A stretch of DNA of 64,000 nucleotides from Ridgeia piscesae (GCA_025642075.2 JAODUO010000036.1:168501-232500); one strand, 5' to 3'. Shown: positions 24,491 to 38,283, counted from the stretch's first letter. The notes: generated by a model from the letters alone, not told the origin. Translations and numbers: made by a program.

Positions 24491-25460
24491 TATTTTCGCT
24501 GGTAGAAAACCACCATAGTTAATTCTGTTATTTGTAGGCATCCGCTCCATCCAAATGATAAAAACAACTTATCAGATATCAAACACTTGGATGATGTTGT
24601 AGCATGTTTTGCGTAATGTACATGGTTGACGGTTATTTTTATTTGTTATATATGTTATCTTAACGCAAGATCGCACTTAGTTCTCAAGATCTTGCATCAA
24701 AACCAGTCAATAATTGCCTAAACTTGAACATTGAGGCCATCTCAAGGTTTATGATCTGATAATGAAGTTTCTCCATTGATGCTTTTGTTGGTATGTTTTT
24801 GTATGGTTTTATCCGGTTTGCATAGTCTAGGCTGATTACTTGGAACAACTGTAATTATAGGTCTGGGTGACCTGCCCAATTTCTTAAGTTGGTTTATTGT
24901 CCTGGCTTGAACTGTATCATCTGAGAGAGTTCCCCACTTTAACAACGCGGATAGAGAAGAAGTAGTGTCTTCTTGGGTCAACATTTTCGTGGACGAACTT
25001 TCTTAATCTATGTGTCCATGCTCTATGACTGCAATCTACAAGTTGCTTATGCAATGATTACACTGACTGTAAGCTCACACCATGTGCACAGGAGTTTAGG
25101 AATGTGGGCACCCTGTGGAAGTGATTGACCGGTCATCATATCACAACAGCTTTCACTCCTCGCTACCTTCATACAATGAAGACTTCACGGTGCAACATGA
25201 CTTGTCCTACAAACACAAATCTGCATCACATATTGACACAACAATTTTTATGTCAGAATGCAATGTCTGCAAATACAGAAGTAATACCCATGCACGGTCG
25301 CTCACACCGCCCACGCACACACACACACACACACACACGCACGCACACATGTACATAAGCGCGCACACGTATTGCATGGACTTCTTATTTATCAGGTGGG
25401 CGGAAATCAAAATAAAATCCCAACATTCAGTTTTAACAAGATTTAACAAGATTGCCACCT
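24491..25460. other. Intergenic stretch with a short CA repeat
   Basis: No gene is supported. A short (CA)n/(CACG)n tract is at 25313-25350. A minus-strand open frame at 24742-24984 contains LGRSPRPII, faintly like LINE ORF1 or linker proteins, but is too weak to call. Confidence 0.4.
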
Positions 25461-27035
25461 AGAGATTCAACTCTAGATGGCAGGTGGACTAGGAAGCCAT
25501 TTGGCTTATCGAGAGTCCAACCTATCTATCTAAGTATACCCCGCCCTTCTTAGGTATATGTCGATTTTATTTTAAAATATATTAACACTACTAGCACCTA
25601 TACAATCAGCTGATAATCTGTTCCATTCGTTTACTGTTCTTTGTGAAAATGAAAATTTTCTAATATCTAGTCTACACTGCTTCTTTGCTAATGTAACTCC
25701 ATGTCCTCTAGTCCTTCTCTCTTCCTTGACTGTGAAAAAATATTTCTGTCAATATTTTCATATCCATTCAATATTTTTAAACACCTCAATCTGATCTCTC
25801 AATCTTCTGGTTTCTAGTGTTGTTAAACCACATTCTTTTAGACGCATTTCATAACTAATATTCTTGAGTTTTGGTATCATTTTGGTTGCTCTCCTTTGTA
25901 CTCTTTCTAGCATATCAATATCCTTCTTGCGATATGGCCTCCATGCTTGTATACAATATTTTAAGTGAGGCCTAACTATTGTTTTATACAGCGGTATTAT
26001 TAGTTCTTTTTCTTTGTACACTATATTTCGCCTAATTAATCCAATAATTTGGTTTCCCTTCGCTGCTGCAATTCCACACTGCTCTGATACCTTCATGTCA
26101 GCACTAATAGTTAACCCTAAGTCCTTTTCCTTTAAGGTAGTATTTAGTACAGTATCACCCATTGTATATTGTGCATCTTCATTCCCATGTCCTGTGTGAA
26201 GGCACTTACACTTTCCAAAATTAAACAGCATTTGCCACTTCTCAGACCATTCTATCAACTTATTAAGATCATCTTGTAAATGCTGTCTATCTGCATCACT
26301 TTTAATTTTCCTAAACACTTTTGTGTCGTCCGCAAACTTCAACACCTTGCTTGTTATGTCATCATCCAAATCATTGATATATATTAAGAATAAAATAGGT
26401 CCCAGTACTGATCCCTGCGGTACTCCACTCAAAACCGATTTCCAGTTTGAAACCTCCCCATCAACTACTACTCTTTGTCTTCTATCAATAAGCCATTTTT
26501 CTATCCAGTTGATCATTCCATTTCCTATGCCATGGGCCTTTAGTTTAAGTAGTAGTCTTTGGTGTGGCACTTTGTCAAAGGCTTTTTTAAATCTAAGTAG
26601 ATTATATCTACTGGTGATCCCTCATCTAGCCACTTTGTGACATCTTCCAAAAAACATAACATATTTGTTAAGCATGACCTCGCTTTTAAAAACCCATGTT
26701 GAGATGGGTTTATCAATTTATTTTTAACAAGAAAATCAACCAGGTGATCTTTAATTAGTCTTTCTAATAGTTTGCAAATCACCGATGTTAAACTCACTGG
26801 TCTATAGTTCTCTGACTTGTTTCTCGAACCTTTTTTAAATAATGGTATAATGTTTGCTTCTTTCCATTCTAACGGAACTATTCCCTCCTCTAATGACAAA
26901 TTGAACACTAGTTGCAAGCGGTATGCTGATTTGTTCTACAATTTCCAATAGTAATTTGGGAGGAATCCCATCCACTCCCGGTGATTTATTATCCTTCATA
27001 TCTCTTATTTTCATAGCTACCATTGTTGGGGTTAC
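25461..27035 (-). mobile_element. Non-LTR retrotransposon B, copy 1 (5'-truncated, frameshifted)
   Basis: The minus strand encodes a reverse transcriptase in three open pieces (about 27068-26835, 26917-26540 and 26570-25758). Blocks in order are DNKSPGVDGIPPKLL, WKEANIIPLFKKGSRNKSEN, YRPVSLTS, INPSQHGFLKARSC, VDIIYLDLKK, SGVPQGSVLGPILFLIYIND, the catalytic FADD and ERVQRRATKMIPKLKN. The order and spacing fit Jockey/CR1-group LINE polymerases. One single-base change breaks the frame in the A-run after IIYLDLKK, and another lies near 26908 relative to copy 2. The 3' end is at about 25461, the same boundary as copy 2. The endonuclease part is absent, so the copy is 5'-truncated and inactive as it stands. 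Confidence 0.88.
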
Positions 27036-27039
27036 AATG

Positions 27040-30000
27040 TAAAAAGTGGTGCCTAAGGGATGAGTCATAACCCATGTGTCCCCTCTTTGAACTGTGCACG
27101 TCTCAGGTAGCTTTGTAATGCCCAGAGCTAGGAATATGGGCTCCTGGTAGTTTTAGCCATGCCGGATAGGTCAAAGGGTACAGTCCCAGCCCTCCAGGTT
27201 GGGGGTTGAGCATGAGGCCAACGACCCCTTCTCGTAAAACAAAGCAATGTTAGGAAAGAGAAATAAAAAACTCGGTGTTCTGCGGTGGTGGAGCAGGTCA
27301 CTGTTAGTATGACCAGTGACAGTGAAAGCCTTCGGGAAGATATCACGGCGAGACCATCAGCTGTAGACGTCAAAACCAACATATACCATATAGGATTCTG
27401 GAATGTCAGAACTATGTACGATACGGGTAAGACTGCGCAAGTCACAAATGAAATGAGAAGAAGTAGAATCCACATCTTAGGAATCAGCGAATGTAGATGG
27501 ACAGGCACAGGTGACTACAGTACACAGACAAGAGACAATTCTGTATTCTGGCAGGAGTGATGACCAACACCATGGAGGTGTTGCCTTGATTTTGAGGAAG
27601 GGGCTGCGGAATTCTCTTATGGAATGGAAACCTGTCAGCGAAAAGCTCCTATATGCTAGATTTAAATGGAACCAAGTAAACACGAGCATTCTACAGTGCT
27701 ATGCTCTAATAAATAATGCAGAAGATGATGAAAAAGAAAACTTATATTGAAGCCTTAATTCAAGCAGAGGTTGAGAAAATATCATTGTAGGGATCTCAAC
27801 GCAAACGTAGGATACGAAAATGCTGGACACGAAAGAACTATGGGTCAACTATGGGTCAACATGGAGGTGGGACTATAAATGACAACGGTGGACGACTTGG
27901 ATCTCACCTAGCCAAAGAGACAAGAACCAAATTTACCACCTTCTCATCAGTGGCAAGGGGCGACGATCCATACAAGATGTACGTGTGAGAAGAGGAGCGG
28001 ATGTTGACAGCGATCACCACCTTGTTGTCGCACACATCTCAAAAGAACTGGAACACCAATTACGCTGTTGAAACGGTTCGATGTCTCCAAGTTGAAAGAT
28101 GCTGACACCAAATACAGTTTATCTTGCAAGTACGCAACCGCTTTGCAGCACTAGAATATACAGACGAAGAAATAAACACAGAAGAAGGAAGCAACAAACA
28201 AGTGGAGCTGAACGGGAAGGATGTCGTACACACATACACTGAGACCAGTAGTGCAGTACTAGGACAGAAAAAGAGGAAACACAAAGACTGGCTGAGTGAA
28301 GACACGTGGACAGCAATCGAGGAGAGAAAACAACTAAAAGTCCAGTGGGTGAAAGCAAAGTCCCAGAGATTAAAAGAAAGATATGGAGCTCTCTATAGTG
28401 AAGCAGACAAGCGGGTCAAAAGGCATGCACGAACAGACAAGAGAGTCTACATGGACAACTTGGCTGCTGAGGCAGAACGAGCTGCAACACACCAGGAACA
28501 AGGCACCGTCTTCAGGATCACCAAACAGACTTGTGGAGGGTCACACAGTAGCAACGTAATTATAAGGGACAAACAGGGAAATATGCTGACGTCAGACAAA
28601 GAGCAAGAAAGAACATGGGCAGAACACTTTCTGCCCATTTAACTCTGTTAAACAGAGACAACCCATCAGATCTACCACACTCTCACGAAGCACCCGAGGA
28701 TCTGGACATCAACGTAGATCCACCCAGTAAGGAAGAAATTGTTGCAGCTATCAAGGAACTGAAGAATCAAAAGGCAGCTAAATGCAGAGTTATTAAAAAC
28801 AGACCCAGAACTAGCATCCAATCTTCTTTTACCCTTATTTGTCACAATATGGGAGAAAAGACAATTCCAGAAGACTGGTGCAAAGGCAGAATTGTGAAAA
28901 TTCCCAAGAAAGGTGACCTGACCAACTGCAACAACTGGCAATGCGTTACCCTATTGTCGGTCCCCAGCATGATTTTCTGCAAGATTATTGTAAAACGATT
29001 ATCAGCGGCGATAGACAAAGGAAGGAACAAGCTGGATTCCGAAAAGGAAGAGGCTGTACCGACCACATCTTCACCGTCAGAAGCATCACCGAGCAGTGCC
29101 CAGAATGGCAGAGAGAACTGTGTATACATTTTATGGACTTTAAAAAAAGACTTTGACAACATCCATAGAGACAGTCTGTGGAGGATACTATGGACATATG
29201 GAATTCCACCACATATTGTGGATCTCATCAAGCTCTTCTACGAGAACTACACATGCTCCATGGGACAGTCGGATATTGCATTCAAAGTAAAGTCTGGGGT
29301 CAGACAAGGATGTGTGATGTCAGCAGTCCTACTCAACATTGCCATAGACTGGGTTATGAAGAAAACAATGGAAGGACCAACACGAGGGATAAGATGGACA
29401 CTGTTCTCCTCTCTCGAGGATATCGACTTCGCAGATGATGTAGCTCTCCTGTCCCACACACGACACGATTTACAGGAAAAGACAAGTAAACTCAACGACA
29501 TCGGCCAGAAATTAGGAATAAAGATCACCCAAAAGAAATCCAAGGTGATAAGAATAAACCAGAGAAGCCAGGTAGCAATCTATATAGGTCATGAAAGTTA
29601 CAAACCACGGACACATTAACCTATCTAGGGAGCATCATATGTCAAGATAGAGGGGCCGATGTTGTCATCAAAAATCGCACCAACAAGGCCAGACGTGCTT
29701 TCTTTAGACTGAAACCTGTTTGGAGATCAACAGTATATTCAAGAAGAACCAAACTGAAGTTATATCAAAGCTGTGTCCTCTCTACTCTTTTATACGGCTA
29801 AGAATGCTGGCGTATAACGGAACGTGACCTCAAATACCTGTCTAACTTCCACACCAAGTGTCTTCGAAACATAATGATAATATTCTGGCCACAAATAATT
29901 TCAAACAAGCAACTGTTCAGAACTACCGGACAAGATGCTATGAACAACATCTCGCCACAAGAAGATGGAGTTGGGTTGGCCATGTCTTAAGAAAGAAAGA

Positions 30001-30220
30001 TGACAGTATATCCAGAACAGCACTAAGATGGACACCTGTTGGAAAAAGAAAACGTGGACGACCCAAAAAAACGTGGAGGAAGACAGTCGAAAAAGAACTG
30101 GAACAAATACATTTGACTTGGAGTCAGGCTGCAAAGTAAGCTGCAGACAGGACAAAGTGGAGAACCCTTGTTTGTGCGCTACATATGTGCCAGTGGGCAC
30201 GAAGAGGATTATGTAAGTAA
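27040..30220 (+). mobile_element. RTE-like non-LTR retrotransposon C, near full length but broken
   Basis: About 3.2 kb with an apurinic endonuclease start (IGFWNVRTMYDTGKTAQV, GISECRWTGTG, about 27385-27530). A linker follows (28124-28642; KKRKHKDWLSEDTW), then a reverse transcriptase (28615-29619) with IKELKNQKAA, IPEDWCKGRIVKIPKKGD, GVRQGCVMS and catalytic FADD. The C-terminal part includes WSWVGHVLRKKDDS and GRPKKTW. The sequence ends in GTAAGTAAG, a tetranucleotide-type tail. Single-ORF size, endonuclease type and tail fit the RTE clade. Several frame changes (about 27.5, 27.8, 28.6 and 29.9 kb) and an in-frame TAA near 29800 make it inactive. Its 5' end abuts the truncated end of element B. 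Confidence 0.85.
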
Positions 30221-30479
30221 GTTGTGATAAACTATCATTAATAATAACTGAACATTATTACTGTTTTGGTGATTCGTCTTGAATACACTGTGTAGGTAGC
30301 TTCTTGGCCAAAACTAGATTATTATAGTAGGCCACAATTAAAGAAGAATACACTAGTTCATCAGCCAATGATCAATTTGTTTGATTATTTATCAATGGCT
30401 TACCTTGTAAGTAGCTGATAGAGTCTACCCCACACCAAATCCGGTTATGCATCACATATGGGGCATAACCAGATGGCTG

Positions 30480-32457
30480 GATCTAAGATAATTCGGGGAT
30501 AATTACTGTTAAGTCGCATTATTATGAGAACATGGTATCAACAAATTCTGCTCCGCCAAAACAGCTATGGGAATGCATCAATCAAATCTTACACAGGCGG
30601 CCTGCTCCTTCTCTACCAACTCATGCATCAATCAAGTCATTGTGTAACTCTTTTTCGAGTCATTTTAAAGACAAAATTAGTGTTATACAATCAACTTTCA
30701 CAGGTCATACTCCGCACACGGTTCACGCAGACTTTCCAGAACTACATTTTCAACTTGCATCGTTTGAACCAGCTACAACTACTGAAGTGAGAAAAATCAT
30801 CATGTCATCCCCAAGTAAATCGTGTGACCTTGATCCAATCCCCACCATACTACTGAAAGCATGCCTTGACGTATTAATTAAACCAATAACAGATATCATA
30901 AATGCATCTTTATGCTACGGCTTTTTCCCTGACGATTTTAAATGTGCCCATGTTAATCCAGTTCTTAAGAAATCAACTCTGCCTAAAGAAGAATTAAACA
31001 GTTACAGACCTATTTCCAACCTAAGTTTCATCTCGAAAATACTTGAAAAGGTTGTAGCTAATCGTCTCAGATCTCACATCTACAAAAATGGTCTATCCAA
31101 TGTGTCGCAGTCTGCATATAAACAATTTCATTCTACAGAAACTGCTCTTTTAAAAGTACACAATGACATTAACCTCAACATCGACAATGGAAAAGTTACC
31201 GCCCTGACCCTGCTTGACCTATCCGCCGCTTTCGACACCATCGACCACAATATTCTCATTACACGTCTATCAACATGGTACGGCATATCTGGCACAGCCC
31301 TGAGCTGGTTTACTTCATATCTTACTGACAGACAGCAAGCCATTAAAATAGGTAACTGCTTTTCAGACATGTTGCCCACGTCATGTGGTGTCCCACAGGG
31401 TTCTGTTTTAGGACCTTTGCTTTTCACTTTATACACAACACCTTTAAGCTCTGTTATCCAAGGTCACAACTTAGATCATCACCTTTATGCCGATGACACC
31501 CAAATCTACATTTCGTTGACTACACCAGATGCTTGCCGCTCCTTAAACCAGCTCAGGGATTGTCTCCAAGATGTCTCCCTTTGGATGAAAAATAGTAAAC
31601 TAAAGTTAAATGCAAACAAGACCGAATTTATCATCATTGGTACCGTAACGCAGCGTGCAAAACTCGACGGCTTTTTCCCGACACATATCCTAAATCAGAG
31701 TGTAACACCAGCCCCCTCCGTTTCAAATCTCGGAGTTAACTTTGACGAAAGCTTCAATTTCAAACAGCACATATCAAAAACATGCCGTTGCTGTTTCTAC
31801 CATATCCGTGATTTTCGTCGTATTCGCAGATTTTTATCACTTTCTGTTGCTAAAACCATCGCGACAGCTCTAGTAAGCAGCAGACTTGACTACTGCAATT
31901 CCCTCCTTTACAATACTGCGAACAAGGATATTGCAAGACTTCAACGTGTCCAGAACTGCTTGGCAAGGGTAATTACCCGTTCTCCTCGTTTTTCTAGCTC
32001 GGTGCCGCTTCTAAAATCATTGCACTGGCTCCCTGTGCATTATCGCATTATTTTCAAGATTTGCACAATATCCTATCAAGCACTCGCATCTAAACAACCA
32101 ACATATCTAAACTCAATGCTAACTCCAGCAAGAAATTCCAGAGAGCTACGCTCAACCAGTAGTAACCCACTTTACATTCCTCGGGTTAAGACGAAAGCTG
32201 GGACCCGAGCTTTCTCGGTTGCTGCACCAACTCTGTGGAATTCGCTTCCTGTCAGTGTCAAGTCGGAAGGTAATATAGTTTCCTTCCGCCGACGTCTAAA
32301 AACATATCTCTTTAATGCTGCCTATCCTCCTTAGCTTCCTAGAACCTTCGTCCATCCATCAACGACTCACGCACTGTTCTACGTTTACGCAATTGCTTAA
32401 CCCCTTGGTTTTGTCGCGCCACTGAGCTTGATTTTCGAGGATATTGGCGCATAAGAA

Positions 32458-32489
<32 letters not shown>

Positions 32490-32490
32490 G
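30480..32490 (+). mobile_element. CR1/L2-like non-LTR retrotransposon A, 5'-truncated with intact polymerase ORF
   Basis: This contains the open frame at 30532-32334, a 3' UTR of about 130 bp (CTTAGCTTCCTAGAACC...GCCACTGAGCTTGAT...CGCATAAGAAG) and a pure (ATT)n tail at 32461-32488. The 5' half (ORF1 and endonuclease) is absent, so it is a truncated insertion. The unbroken polymerase frame suggests it is young. Diverged relatives of its 3' end lie at 18.2-18.7 and 20.5-20.6 kb. I inferred the left boundary from where similarity to LINE proteins starts and did not see a target-site duplication. Confidence 0.85.
30532..32334 (+). CDS. Reverse transcriptase of LINE A (600 residues, uninterrupted)
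   Basis: A LINE polymerase lacking the endonuclease domain. In order: a linker; KSCDLDPIPTILLKACLD (about 98-115); a palm block NSYRPISNLSFISKILEKVV; TLLDLSAAFDTIDHNILI, with the first catalytic Asp in LLDLSAAFD; CGVPQGSVLGPLLFTLY (about 286-302); the catalytic YADDTQIY (about 322-329); then a thumb with LSLWMKNSKLKLNANKTE and SNLGV. The C-terminal region carries RLDYCNSLLYN and [14 protein letters not shown] and ends in RRLKTYLFNAAYPP before TAG. The first methionine is not necessarily the original start, since the element is 5'-truncated. It would act on its own RNA by target-primed reverse transcription, but without an endonuclease this copy is not autonomous. Confidence 0.9.
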   Translation: MVSTNSAPPKQLWECINQILHRRPAPSLPTHASIKSLCNSFSSHFKDKISVIQSTFTGHTPHTVHADFPELHFQLASFEPATTTEVRKIIMSSPSKSCDLDPIPTILLKACLDVLIKPITDIINASLCYGFFPDDFKCAHVNPVLKKSTLPKEELNSYRPISNLSFISKILEKVVANRLRSHIYKNGLSNVSQSAYKQFHSTETALLKVHNDINLNIDNGKVTALTLLDLSAAFDTIDHNILITRLSTWYGISGTALSWFTSYLTDRQQAIKIGNCFSDMLPTSCGVPQGSVLGPLLFTLYTTPLSSVIQGHNLDHHLYADDTQIYISLTTPDACRSLNQLRDCLQDVSLWMKNSKLKLNANKTEFIIIGTVTQRAKLDGFFPTHILNQSVTPAPSVSNLGVNFDESFNFKQHISKTCRCCFYHIRDFRRIRRFLSLSVAKTIATALVSSRLDYCNSLLYNTANKDIARLQRVQNCLARVITRSPRFSSSVPLLKSLHWLPVHYRIIFKICTISYQALASKQPTYLNSMLTPARNSRELRSTSSNPLYIPRVKTKAGTRAFSVAAPTLWNSLPVSVKSEGNIVSFRRRLKTYLFNAAYPP

Positions 32491-32600
32491 CTTGTGTGGT
32501 CGTGGTTAGTGTTGTCGTGGTAAAAGCGCCAGGGGCGAGCATCCCAGTGGGTGGCTTCTGCAGTGAACAGCCTATCAGTGACTTAGTATTATATATTACG

Positions 32601-32766
32601 GAGTGGCTATACGTCCCGATACGGTCGAGTGGCTATACGTCCCGATATGGTCGAGTGGCTATACGTCCCGATACGGTCGAGTGGCTGGCTATACGTCCCG
32701 ATACGGTCGAGTGACTATACGTCCGGATATACGAGTCGGTACTCAGGCTATTTGTCCCGATACATT
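32601..32766 (+). repeat. 26-bp minisatellite (GAGTGGCTATACGTCCCGAT... units)
   Basis: Units start at 32601, 32627, 32653, 32679 and 32709. The first three are 26 bp and nearly identical; the fourth has a 4-bp duplication (GGCT) and the fifth is diverged. A trailing partial unit, GGCTATTTGTCCCGATAC, is at 32748-32765. Related words occur in inverted orientation at 33150-33285. Confidence 0.9.
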
Positions 32767-34151
<1,385 letters not shown>

Positions 34152-34433
34152 GGCGCAAAACGGCAACAGAAACAAATATATGTCCCTTACATGAGACTGT
34201 TTTTGAGAATGTTCACATCACATACATTCAATTGGACAAATGTATGACTATTAGAACAATATTACTATTTCGTTATTTAGTTTCAGATAAGCGGACAAGC
34301 ACCAAGCAATATGCTGCTGCATTGGCCCTTATTTCTGCTGCTGAGTGTTTCGTGCGTCAGTGTTAGCGCTCAGCAGACCACGGAACAATGCAATAGTCGC
34401 AGTAGAAATGGTGGCGAGGTGGCAATGCTGGAG

Positions 34434-34466
34434 TGATCAACAAGTGATCAACAAGTGATCAACAAT
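34434..34466 (+). repeat. 11-bp unit TGATCAACAA(G/T) in three tandem copies
   Basis: Copies lie at 34434-34444, 34445-34455 and 34456-34466 inside lectin-like exon 1. The first copy supplies the in-frame TGA. Because 11 is not a multiple of three, only this copy number aligns the signal-peptide frame with the coiled-coil frame. Confidence 0.95.
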
Positions 34467-35334
34467 CGGCTGCAGTCAATCGAGAACCGTCAACAGTCAA
34501 TGGATAGTCGCTTGGAGTCTATTGAAAAACATGTAGGCCCACCGACCCTTGGTGAAAGTATATATTTATTTCAATATGAAATTATGCGAGAAATTCTAAT
34601 ATATTTTAGTAGTCTTTCGAAAACATATCCTTCTCATATACATCCTCAAATTTAAAAAAGAAAGTTGTACGTGATGCTGTAATAAGTCTTCAGATTCCAG
34701 CATGTATTTAAGACCGAATTCGTCGTGCTTATAAATATAAGAAAAAAACACGGATGCCTTGTGTTGAATTTGAAGAAATATCCTCCATGTCGTATGCCAC
34801 GGATATCAAATCGGTATTCTATTTTTTTTACTTATTTTGCAGTAAATTTCCTTTTTTGTGATCTTTTGAGCCTTGTTGAAAGCCAGGGCCTATACCAGAC
34901 AGCTACCGCCCGCTGTAGTTTGTTTGCTGTGGTGTGACTCACTTATGATGCTTCTGAGATGCGTGTGATTTACATTGTGGAATGCGACCAATCATTAATA
35001 AATGTTTCGTGTTGTTGTAGACACCAAATGTCGATCATTGGCTGACGGTAAACGTACGTGCTACAAATTGTTCACACAAAACCGGACGTGGGCGGAAGGG
35101 AGGGAACACTGCCAAAGACTGTGTAACGCCAAAGACGCGGATCTTGTGTCGATTGAATCAAGTGCGGAACAGTTGTTCTTGGTCAACATGTTGCGAGGTG
35201 AGTAGTCTGTAACAGAAACGTATAATAGTAATCGAAAATGTTATACGGAAAATGTCATTGATTTGTTAAAATGTTGACGGAGTTAAAGAGTACCATGACA
35301 CCGAGAGACTACTACTATCACTACTATATACTAC

Positions 35335-35885
<551 letters not shown>

Positions 35886-36648
35886 TGGTAATACAGTAGA
35901 GGAGGTAGACATATTAATACTATTAATAAATATAATTATGACATCCAGTTGATCCTCACCAAAGTATACTTAATAAAGATTCATCTTCATCGCAATCATT
36001 TATCATTCTCATCATCACCGTCTTCGTCATTATTACTAACATCACCATCACCACCTTCAGTATCATCGCAATCATAATCAACTTAGTAATTTTTATTACA
36101 TTACTGGTCTACGATTATATTACCGGCATTATTACATGACTACTCGATTTATTATGATTCATGTTGATTATTAATTTACCGGACGATTATCTCCATGATG
36201 ACTAAATCCAGGAATGCTGTTTACGTAATGTACAGTCTGTGCGCCTATAGTCAATACTCGTTAGAAATAATTCAGTGAATCCCTGCATTGCTCCCTATAT
36301 ATACCATTCTGACTCTGTATTCAGAATTCTTTTCCACAGCTACCAGGTTGTAATGTAATGAAGCTGTATATTTCTGTTTTAAAGACTTACAACACCACTG
36401 TGAGCAGATATACACCTGGGGCATATTGCAGTCGAATGGCGTCTGGATGTGGCGGGCAAGTGGACAGGCTGTGATATTCACAGCGTGGGAACCAGAAAGT
36501 CCCAGCGGCGGAGAAGAAGACACAATTACCTTAATACTAACAAAAACAAATGGTTTCCTGTGGAACGATTCACCTGCTACTCTGTTGTGGTGTTCAATTT
36601 GTGAATTCCATTAATGTTCGCAGTAAGGTACCAAGATTAGGTCGGATA

Positions 36649-36782
<134 letters not shown>

Positions 36783-37845
36783 CACAAAAAGGGAGGATTT
36801 TTTTCACGTCTCAAAATTATAATGAAAATTAATTTTTGAGAATATAAAACGCTTTGTAATGTACACTTTTTAAATTAATATATTTATTAATCACGAAAGA
36901 GCTTAAAGTTACCAAAGAATCCTTTTTCATTATAATTTGGGACAGGAAAGAAATCCTTTCGTGTTCCAAAAAATCCATTTAAATATACAAGAATGTGCCG
37001 GATATGATATTGTTTATCCAAGGATCTGCACACGAGGGGCGTAATAGTGTATGTCATTGTCATTTTGTGATTTTTTTCATAAAAATTTAAATAGTTGTAA
37101 TTTTTCACTTATTTTCACCCTAAAGGACTGAGAAAAAACTGTTTCCTTTTATCTTCCACTTTTCATGGCAAAAGTCAAGATATTTGGTAATAAACGGTAT
37201 AGAAACTTGAACTCGGAGTCGTTTTTATATGTTTTGAAGTATGATGAATCCAATGCAACTATTATTTTGATGAAAGAAATTAAAACAAAGCTATACCAGC
37301 CACACATGCGTTAAAATTACCATAACAGGTATATAGAATATGCAAGTATGTAGCAAATACATGTTCAGTGACTTTTTCGTGTAGATTTTAAATAATAAAA
37401 TTAAGTTATACCAGCCATATCAGTGTTAAAATAACCATAAAAGGTAAGATCCAAAATATGTTTAATCACACATTTTAAGTTTCAATATATTATACTAAGT
37501 TTATTCCATGTTCATTTATCTATGGTGATACACATGTGGTCTACACTGAATGAAAACGCTATTGATAAACATTATATTACCTGACTATAGCCCTCAGTAG
37601 TTGTACGTAACACGTTTCTTATTACTAGTTCGTATCAGTATGTGAAAGCACATATATGTTCTTTGTTTGCTTGCGTTTTGTTTCACATTGATGCCTTGCC
37701 ATTCAAACTATGACTCAATAATAGAAAGAAAATAGAAAATAAACCTGAGCATTAATAATTTAATGTGTTTGTGACATTATCTGAAATGACAATTTATACC
37801 AACGTGTATACGTACCTCCGTATGAAACATGTTTCGAAAGACACT
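36783..37845. other. AT-rich noncoding stretch
   Basis: I see no supported gene or element here. Two related words (AAGCTATACCAGCCA near 37289 and AAGTTATACCAGCCA near 37403, each followed by GTTAAAATNACCATAA) recur about 115 bp apart, suggesting a diverged local duplication. Confidence 0.4.
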
Positions 37846-38283
37846 TCAGTCATCATATTCGTCTGCAAGATGACTCTTCCCTACACTCTGGACGTCGTTG
37901 TCCAGAACCTTGGTGCGTATCTCTTCAGCTGCTCCACACGTGCACAGTCCTGTATATGTCATGATGTGCGCCTTACATGAAGGTCTAACTCTACACTTGC
38001 TCACAGCGCAGCTGCATTTCACAAGTTCGACAACTGCCTCTGATGCTGGTGCTACGTCTGACACGGTGGGAATACACGTTCCATCATCATCATCCTCGTG
38101 CCATCCTAGTCCTACATGATCCAGCATAGTGGGTTCTGCAACTGTGTCTTGTGCCCAAATGTTCGCTTGATAGTGTGCTAGTCTCGTTAGTGTGCATGCA
38201 GTATGTGCTGAATGATAACACTCAGAGTAGGAGGGAGTTTCTCTACTCCCTGGTTTGGTTTCAGTTGTATGAACATGTGCCAT
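37846..38283 (-). CDS. Cys-rich C-terminal fragment of a multicopy invertebrate protein, function unknown
   Basis: A 145-residue open frame. The middle (HSAHTACTLTRLAHYQANIW, then GLGWHEDDDDGTCIPTV) and the following VVELVKCSCAVSKCRVRPSC and LCTCG block resemble the C-terminal end of a protein I recall as highly multiplied in marine invertebrate genomes. That protein has a W-G-W motif, a proline-alanine linker and a CxCxxxCxxxxCxCxxxxLxCxxxCxC region before an acidic end. Here the acidic tail is HLADEYDD. I cannot name the family or a function. There is no intron and several expected cysteines are missing, so it may be a decayed mobile-element-borne copy. Confidence 0.4.
   Translation of the reverse strand: MAHVHTTETKPGSRETPSYSECYHSAHTACTLTRLAHYQANIWAQDTVAEPTMLDHVGLGWHEDDDDGTCIPTVSDVAPASEAVVELVKCSCAVSKCRVRPSCKAHIMTYTGLCTCGAAEEIRTKVLDNDVQSVGKSHLADEYDD

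Noticed and set aside
24742..24984. 80-codon minus frame with LGRSPRPII
   Set aside because: It faintly resembles LINE ORF1 or linker proteins, but is too short and isolated to assign.
32601..32766. CRISPR-like array
   Set aside because: Head-to-tail minisatellite without spacers.
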